NCBI GenBank assembly: GCA_023897205.1 | Contig: JAHWDD010000005.1 | Span: 3,348,001 to 3,412,000 of the forward strand | Direction: 5' to 3' | DNA: 64,000 nucleotides | Origin: Exophiala sp. HKRS030 | Lineage: Eukaryota > Ascomycota > Eurotiomycetes > Chaetothyriales > Herpotrichiellaceae | In this document: in pieces, positions 58,901 through 64,000 of the stretch | Layout of the letters: every line of letters begins with the position of its first letter | How positions within the stretch are numbered: the first letter of the stretch is position 1 | The notes under the pieces: model-generated | The model's input: the letters and a program-made list of their open reading frames with translations, nothing else | Databases searched by the model: none | What the model was told of the DNA's origin: nothing | Made by a program: the position numbers and the translations under genes

Positions 58901-59455
58901 GGTTCGACGTCAAAGGAACTCCCAGATGGCTTGCTGGGGGACATTGACTGGATTCCGATTGACTATCTACCTAAGATAGTCCTTGGGTTATTAGATGATC
59001 TAAGCAGTCGCAGCACAAGTGGACCGTTCGACCTGCGAGAAGGCCTAAAGGTCTTCCACGCGGTCAGTCCTCACCCTGTGCCATGGAGGACGCTGACATC
59101 AACAGCAACCAGTACTTTGAACACAGTGAGGGCCGGTTCAGAGACAAACAGATCACACAAGGAAATGGAAGTCGTTCCATACGCGGAATGGCTGAATGCG
59201 CTTCGCTCCAGTGCAACCGGAGGAGACGGCGAGATCGAAGCAGGAGAGGTTAAACAAAATCCAGGACTCAAGCTTATGGACTTCTACGAGAGCCTGCTAA
59301 AGGCGCCTGAATCAGAATTTCAGAGCAGAACAGCAGCGAAGCTTGACTTGACACAAACCTTGGAAGTGAGTCCGGCATTGAAGAGTTTGGAAGCCGTAAA
59401 GGAGCAGTGGTTGGCAGGGTGGATCAAGAATTGGTTCGCTTCAGGGGACGCATGA
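55995..59455 (+). CDS. Adenylate-forming reductase (A-T-R, NRPS-like)
   Basis: Exons 55995-56270, 56368-56637 and 56718-59455, about 1,094 residues. It activates a carboxylic acid as an acyl adenylate, loads it on a carrier and reduces it with NAD(P)H to an aldehyde or alcohol. The A domain has TSGSTGIPK, completed by the second splice, and SSECATF; RGRIDDVIVFLNGEK and PFPRAGKGTVQRR carry the late A motifs and catalytic Lys. The carrier site is GAGMDSLQVL, near residue 600. The reductase domain has LTGSTGTLGSYLL for cofactor, SSISSV, and the catalytic pair in YGQSKYLAERIL. No condensation domain is present. One base is missing near 56441-56450 (before PEAPCVPQIVESY), where the early A domain changes frame. 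It stands beside the PKS and hydrolase; its substrate may be the released polyketide acid, which is inference. Confidence 0.87.
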
Positions 59456-59705
59456 GTCCTGCCCGTCAGTGGAGAAATCAAAGGAAAGCATGTTGAGACA
59501 TCCTTCATGGACTTGTAAATTGTTAGCTGGAAACAGATCCCTATAGCTTCCTTCTATGGTTGGGCCTGCTGAGACTGGAGAGATCACCTCCAAGCACAGA
59601 CAACGTCAGGTACAGAATGGTTTATTCGCATGGCGTGCAAAAATTCTCAGCTTTGGCTCCAAGTGACATAAGGATCTTACACAGACAAAATATGAAAACA
59701 GGATC

Positions 59706-62454
59706 TCATGAGATATCGACGCCACCATCATCTTCATCGGCGGAGGCTTTGTCATCTCCAACAGCGTCCTGCTCCGCCTCCACATCCAACTCCGGTGAAC
59801 TGCTGTTGCGCCTCTTAGCGACTGGCGGGTCGTCCGCTGGTTCACCTTCATCCTTGATCTCGTCTTGTTCGACCTTTGCAGGGGTGATGGTTTCCTGATC
59901 CGTCGACCGTGCGTCTCCGCCTGTGTACCTTTCTGACCGACCCAGCCTTTGCTCAGATTGACCAGGGGTGTATCGTCATTGTACAACCTGAGTAGCATTG
60001 CGCGTCTTTCTTCCTTGGGCAACATCAAGTTGAGACTTGCGATCGACTTCCATAACGGGAAGACCATTCGCTCCGGTAGACCGTCTTCGGCCTCACTGGG
60101 CTCAACTACGAGTACACAACAACCCATATCTTTCGTCAAGACCTGTTCCCCAACTTCGCCCAGATTTTTGTGTTCTCCGGCAGCAAAGCGAGGGAACATT
60201 TCAATCAGTAGTTTGCGCAGTGTTTCCTTCTTCTGCAGTTTAACGATGCGCTCCTGCCCGACCCACGTTTCGAGTAATCGGAGACCGTCAGTTTGAATTC
60301 GCCAAGGGCATACTTCCGGTGACGGTGCGTCTTGCTTGACGAACATTTTGACACCGGCATGGACAAACTTTAGACCTTTGCCTTCATTTTCTTGCAGGAT
60401 CTCTTTGGCTAAAGCATTTGTGTAATAAATGTTCTTCGAGGCGGTGCCTTCGGGATTTCGAACCATATATCGATCTCTTGGGAATCGAGAAGATAGGTTG
60501 TAGAACGATGTGATCCAGTCCAACTCGGGAATGTCTGGTGAAAGGTACTTGAAGGCCTCTTCGAACGGTTGGTCCCGATTCTTCTTCCTTGGAGGCTGAG
60601 GGTGGGATTGAACTTGAGAGGGCCCTATGTTAGACGTGGGTGGCTGAGAGGGTTTATCGACCACGGGTAACGTCTGGGTGTCATGGGATGTGCCGTTGTT
60701 TGTTTCCTCTGGTTTCGATGCTCCAACGCTGGTTCCATCTTCGCTCTTAGCTCTCTTAGCAGATTGATCATCTTGGGAATCATCTTCACGCTTCCTCTTT
60801 GTCGTACTAGCTTCACCCAGCATAGCATTGTAAAATGCCTCTACATCCCCGTTCACGGTGGGAGCAGGCTCCTCAGTGCTACCGTTGGTGCCATTCGTGC
60901 CGAGAACCTCTTCATTTACGACTTCCTGGAATGCAGCAGGCTTTTCCTCCGGACGTGCCTTAATCTCAGACTTTTTCTCAAGTATAGCGATGAAGAATGC
61001 ACCCGTATCTTGCAAATGGGGATAGACGCGGATGGCTCTGTCAAGAGGCAGGTCAGTCTTTGGAGGAAACATACTTTCCTGCAGACGATCGAGAGTCTCA
61101 TCACCCGTCTCCTCCTTATGCTTCAACATTGACTCGTAATCCTTCCATATTCTGCCAGTCTTATCCATCACGGTCCATGTCGTAAGCCCCGAGTGTCGCT
61201 TGAGACCAGGAAGCAAATCTTTCGTTTCCTGGAGTTCAACCAAGTCTGGGCCGCCACATCTAGCAATTGCCTCTGCCAAAACAGCTTCATCTTCAACAGG
61301 GTTCATACTACACGTCGAATAAACCACTCTGCCTCCTACTTTGAGCATCTGGAGAGCTCTGATCAAAATTCTGACCTGGGTGGCATGCAAACCCAGGCCA
61401 TTGCTTGGACTCCAATTCTTCCAGATTTCGACATTCTTTCTCACTGTCCCATCACCGGAGCATGGTACATCGGCCAGAATGCGATCGAATTTGAGATAAC
61501 GATTAGGACCAGATTTGCCGTCGTTTCCAGGAAGTGAGGAGATTTTGATCGAAGGAAAGACTGTGGCATCATGGTTCGTGACGATGATATTAGGCGAGCT
61601 GAGACGTTTCATTTGATGGACCAACATGTGCGCACGCTTATAATCGACATCGTTGGCGATCAACAAGCCAGTGGATCTCCCATCGTCCGCAAACTCTTCG
61701 CCTTCAGGTCTTCCAAGACCGTTCACTGTATTCGAAGCTACTTGTCTTGATCGATCCTCTTCTCCGGCATGGATCATCTCAATCAATTGGGCCGATTTGC
61801 TACCTGGCGCAGCACAGAGGTCCAGGACGGTCATGTTCGGCTTGAGGTCCATCAATAACGGTGGTATCATGCTCACTACCTCTTGCCGAGTAATATTGCC
61901 CACATCGGTTTCGGCGACGAGGAATTTCTGAAAAGATGCAAAGGGCTTGAATCTTCGAATGACATTCTTGGGAGTGGTCATGAACCAGGCGAGCTGATCA
62001 GGATACCACTCGACAGGCCGAGGGGCATCAACATGGCGACCTTCATAGGTAATACCGGTGATTTGGGGATGTAGAATTCGCGCAAACGTTCCTGAACGGC
62101 TAGAGCATGCCTTATAGGAGTGTCAGTACAGAGGTGTTAGTCGCAATTCGACAGATATTGCATACGCTTTTGAACCAGTGAAACGGAAGCTATTGGGCAA
62201 GTCTCGTCGCATGGCCGCCCAGAAATCAGATTTATCATCTTCTGGGATTATCCCTAGCTCGTCGTAATAACGTTCGAATCGATCGTTGCTGCGATCAATG
62301 TCGGCCTTGTTGGTACGATTGTCTGGTCGAGGACGATTGTTTCCACCTCCACCGCCGCCTCCGCGACCACGACCGCGACCGCCCTAATAGTAACGTCAGT
62401 AACGCTCAGTACGAGGTATGTAATACGCACTCTTTTCCCGCCTCTGTTTCCCAT
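59706..62454 (-). CDS. trm4: tRNA (cytosine-5)-methyltransferase Trm4/NSUN2-type, two apparent one-base gaps
   Basis: S-adenosylmethionine-dependent m5C methyltransferase for tRNA, nuclear, about 882 residues. Exons are 62454-62431, 62383-62166 and 62110-59706; introns 47 and 55 nt. MGNRGGKR splices to a Gly/Arg-rich segment, then FERYYDELGI and FWAAMRRDLPNSFRFTGSK. The catalytic core has LDLCAAPGSKSAQL, DVPCSGDGT and STCSMNPVEDEAVL, containing the two active-site Cys (PCSG and TCSM). Two frame breaks each need one added base. One is in GGGG at 62065-62068, restoring FYIPQITGITYEGRHVDAP. The other is at about 59928-59929, restoring YTGGDARSTDQETITPAKV and an acidic tail ending at 59706 instead of a basic run-on to 59606. 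Both corrected segments match the normal family pattern as I know it. Confidence 0.88.
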
Positions 62455-63205
62455 TTCAGTCCAGCGGAATAACAGATAAGAGGCCAAAAGGTGTCGAGAT
62501 CCCAGAACGAGGATAACGACGTTCAATCAATCAACTTTGATGAGGGGAAATTTCCGCAGCCTCGAAAATGGAAAATCCCATGCGGAGAAACTCACCAACA
62601 AAGGCTTGGCAGGCGAAGCACTAGAGCTAATTCAGGTTAGGCTGGATGTGTTATACTGTCACGTGACTATATCTTGCTATTGAGTAATACTCTGTATACA
62701 TGATGAGGCATCTATATCGAAGTTCGAGAGAGGTAGGCCACGACTCGGTGTGCTGAGGTAATCTTCACAATATAAGTCGACCGAAATCATATCGGAGGTT
62801 GTCAGTCATAAAGGGCTGCGCAGGAGGGGCATAAAGAGGCCTTCCTGGCGGCGTCTATGGGGTGGGATTGGCTTGATAGCCATCTCCGGAGCGTTTACTC
62901 CCCCACTCTTTGTATGACTTCCTGATATGCACAAGGATCTCGACGTCTGAATCCTCGATCGCTACTATTTCACCAGAGCATAGCTTTCATTGAGCGCTAT
63001 ATTGTCAAACAAAACATAGACACTACCTCTATTTGCCAATACTCTGAGATCTCTCCCGAACGTTTGAACCCAAGCCCTCCTGGAAGCAAACAAATGACGC
63101 CTCGATCAATGTTACCACATCTCTAAGAACACTCGAGTCTTGAAAGAGCTTCCAGTAGGTGGGAGCATCAGGCAGCTAACCCTTGACGGCAGAGAGCTGG
63201 ATAGC
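62455..63205. promoter_or_regulatory. Divergent promoter between Trm4 and amidohydrolase genes
   Basis: 750 bp between divergent starts, with a CACGTG motif at 62660-62665 (GTCACGTGAC). The amidohydrolase frame is open from about 63092, so part of this stretch may be coding if an upstream exon exists. Confidence 0.5.
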
Positions 63206-64000
63206 ATGATACTTACCAACGTGATTCTTCCCGACCGGGAGCCCACGTCTCGATGGGATGTCGAATATGATTCCGGCACAGTGACCTCAATTAGCAAGAC
63301 ATCCAGTTCTCCATCAGCCTCAGCCATCTTACTACCGACGCTCTGTCATCCACACATTCACCTGGACAAAGCGTACCTTCTAACCAGTAACTCCAGCCAC
63401 CACCCTTCCCAAAGCCACTCTCAGTCATCATCAGAGCATCCAGACTACAGCGACCTGACTCCACAAAGTGGCAGCTTCAGCGAAGCTTTGACTTTCACCA
63501 GCCGAGCCAAAAGCCGATACACACCATCCGACCTCTATCTTAGGGGATCACAACTCATCACAACGTCTCTATCCCAAGGTGTGACCTCTATCCGTGCATT
63601 TGTCGAACTCGACCATGTAACCGCCACAATGTGTCTCGAGACAGCTATCCGACTTAGACAGGATTTTGAGGCATACGTATTTGTGCAGATATGCGCGTTC
63701 GCACAGGATCCGCTGTTCACATCAGAACATGGCGACGACAACCGCCGAATCTTGGTCGATGCGCTGGAGAAATTCAGCGAACATGTCGATGTGCTCGGGA
63801 CGACGCCGTATGTCGAGAGCACGTATGACGCACAAATCGAGAACATTCGGTTTGCGATCGACACGGCGCTTCAGAGAAACCTGCACCTGGACTTCCATCT
63901 AGACTACAATCTCGACGAGACACAGGCTGCAACGGTATGGGATGTCGTGCGACTACTCAAGGAGATGAAATGGACGGAGAAGGCGCAAAAGGGAAAGACG
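63206..64000 (+). CDS. Amidohydrolase / cytosine-deaminase-like metal-dependent hydrolase (5' part, cut by window end)
   Basis: The first 265 residues of a metal-dependent amidohydrolase; the gene continues beyond 64000. The start MILTNVILPDREPTSRWDVEY is the short N-terminal beta segment typical of these enzymes. LPTLCHPHIHLDKAYLL carries the HxH metal ligands in the form seen in cytosine-deaminase-like proteins. HLDFHLDYNLDE near the truncated end carries the next metal-ligand His. A Ser/His/Gln-rich insertion (about residues 62-95) follows the first motif. The start at 63206 is the first ATG in this frame, but the frame is open upstream from about 63092, so an upstream exon cannot be excluded. 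It likely hydrolyses a cyclic amide or amine; the substrate is unknown. No frame defect is seen in the visible part. Confidence 0.8.
   Translation, partial: MILTNVILPDREPTSRWDVEYDSGTVTSISKTSSSPSASAILLPTLCHPHIHLDKAYLLTSNSSHHPSQSHSQSSSEHPDYSDLTPQSGSFSEALTFTSRAKSRYTPSDLYLRGSQLITTSLSQGVTSIRAFVELDHVTATMCLETAIRLRQDFEAYVFVQICAFAQDPLFTSEHGDDNRRILVDALEKFSEHVDVLGTTPYVESTYDAQIENIRFAIDTALQRNLHLDFHLDYNLDETQAATVWDVVRLLKEMKWTEKAQKGKT

Noticed and set aside
59606..59705. Run-on C-terminus of Trm4 to a stop at 59606
   Set aside because: The run-on frame is basic and repetitive, while the alternative frame gives the expected acidic Trm4 tail ending at 59706. The extension results from the frame break near 59928.
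1184..62068. Programmed ribosomal frameshifting at the eleven frame breaks
   Set aside because: The sites share no slippery heptamer of the X-XXY-YYZ type and no common context beyond short homopolymers, and they occur in unrelated genes. Sequencing undercalls explain them more simply.

Overview
The window is nuclear DNA from a filamentous ascomycete (Pezizomycotina). The evidence is short GT-AG introns (about 45-190 nt), Zn2Cys6 and other fungal-specific regulators, a cytosolic hybrid histidine kinase, an RTA1-type membrane protein, a Helo-like/NACHT/ankyrin receptor and a highly reducing polyketide synthase (PKS). I cannot fix the class or genus. No rRNA, tRNA, CRISPR or intact transposon was seen.

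Layout. 0.8-2.3 kb: Zn2Cys6 regulator. 3.4-4.7: RTA1-like protein. 6.3-7.2: AsaB/CmcJ-type oxygenase-like protein. 8.0-9.6: P-TEFb-type cyclin. 9.6-12.6: gene-poor. 12.6-14.4: fungal regulator without a zinc cluster. 14.4-17.6: gene-poor. 17.6-19.9: OPT oligopeptide transporter. 21.2-25.2: GAF hybrid histidine kinase. 26.3-27.7: stand-alone PARP-type zinc-finger protein. 29.8-31.2 and 31.7-33.3: a divergent pair, NAPE-PLD-type hydrolase and Bcs1. 33.6-34.8: epoxide-hydrolase-type alpha/beta hydrolase. 37.5-39.9: sugar/inositol transporter of seven exons, one only 16 nt. 40.5-42.2: aconitase X. 42.5-45.2: NLR-like receptor. 45.8-59.5: compact biosynthetic locus. 59.7-62.5: tRNA m5C methyltransferase Trm4. 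63.2-end: amidohydrolase cut by the window edge.

The most interesting part is 45.8-59.5 kb. A highly reducing PKS with no release domain is divergent from an FSH1/LovG-like serine hydrolase, which is followed on the same strand by an adenylation-carrier-reductase enzyme. The simple reading is that the PKS builds a reduced chain, the hydrolase frees it as an acid, and the reductase activates and reduces it to an aldehyde or alcohol. An NLR-like receptor lies next to the PKS on the same strand. No dedicated cluster regulator or exporter was seen inside the locus.

A second, window-wide observation affects how all models should be read. Eleven sites in nine genes need exactly one extra base to restore conserved reading frames, always a missing base and mostly in or beside short homopolymers. 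Several sites break catalytic motifs, for example the kinase H-box, the KR glycine motif and the hydrolase nucleophile elbow. This looks like homopolymer undercalling in the assembly rather than nine pseudogenes. Coordinates for those genes span the whole gene across the shift.
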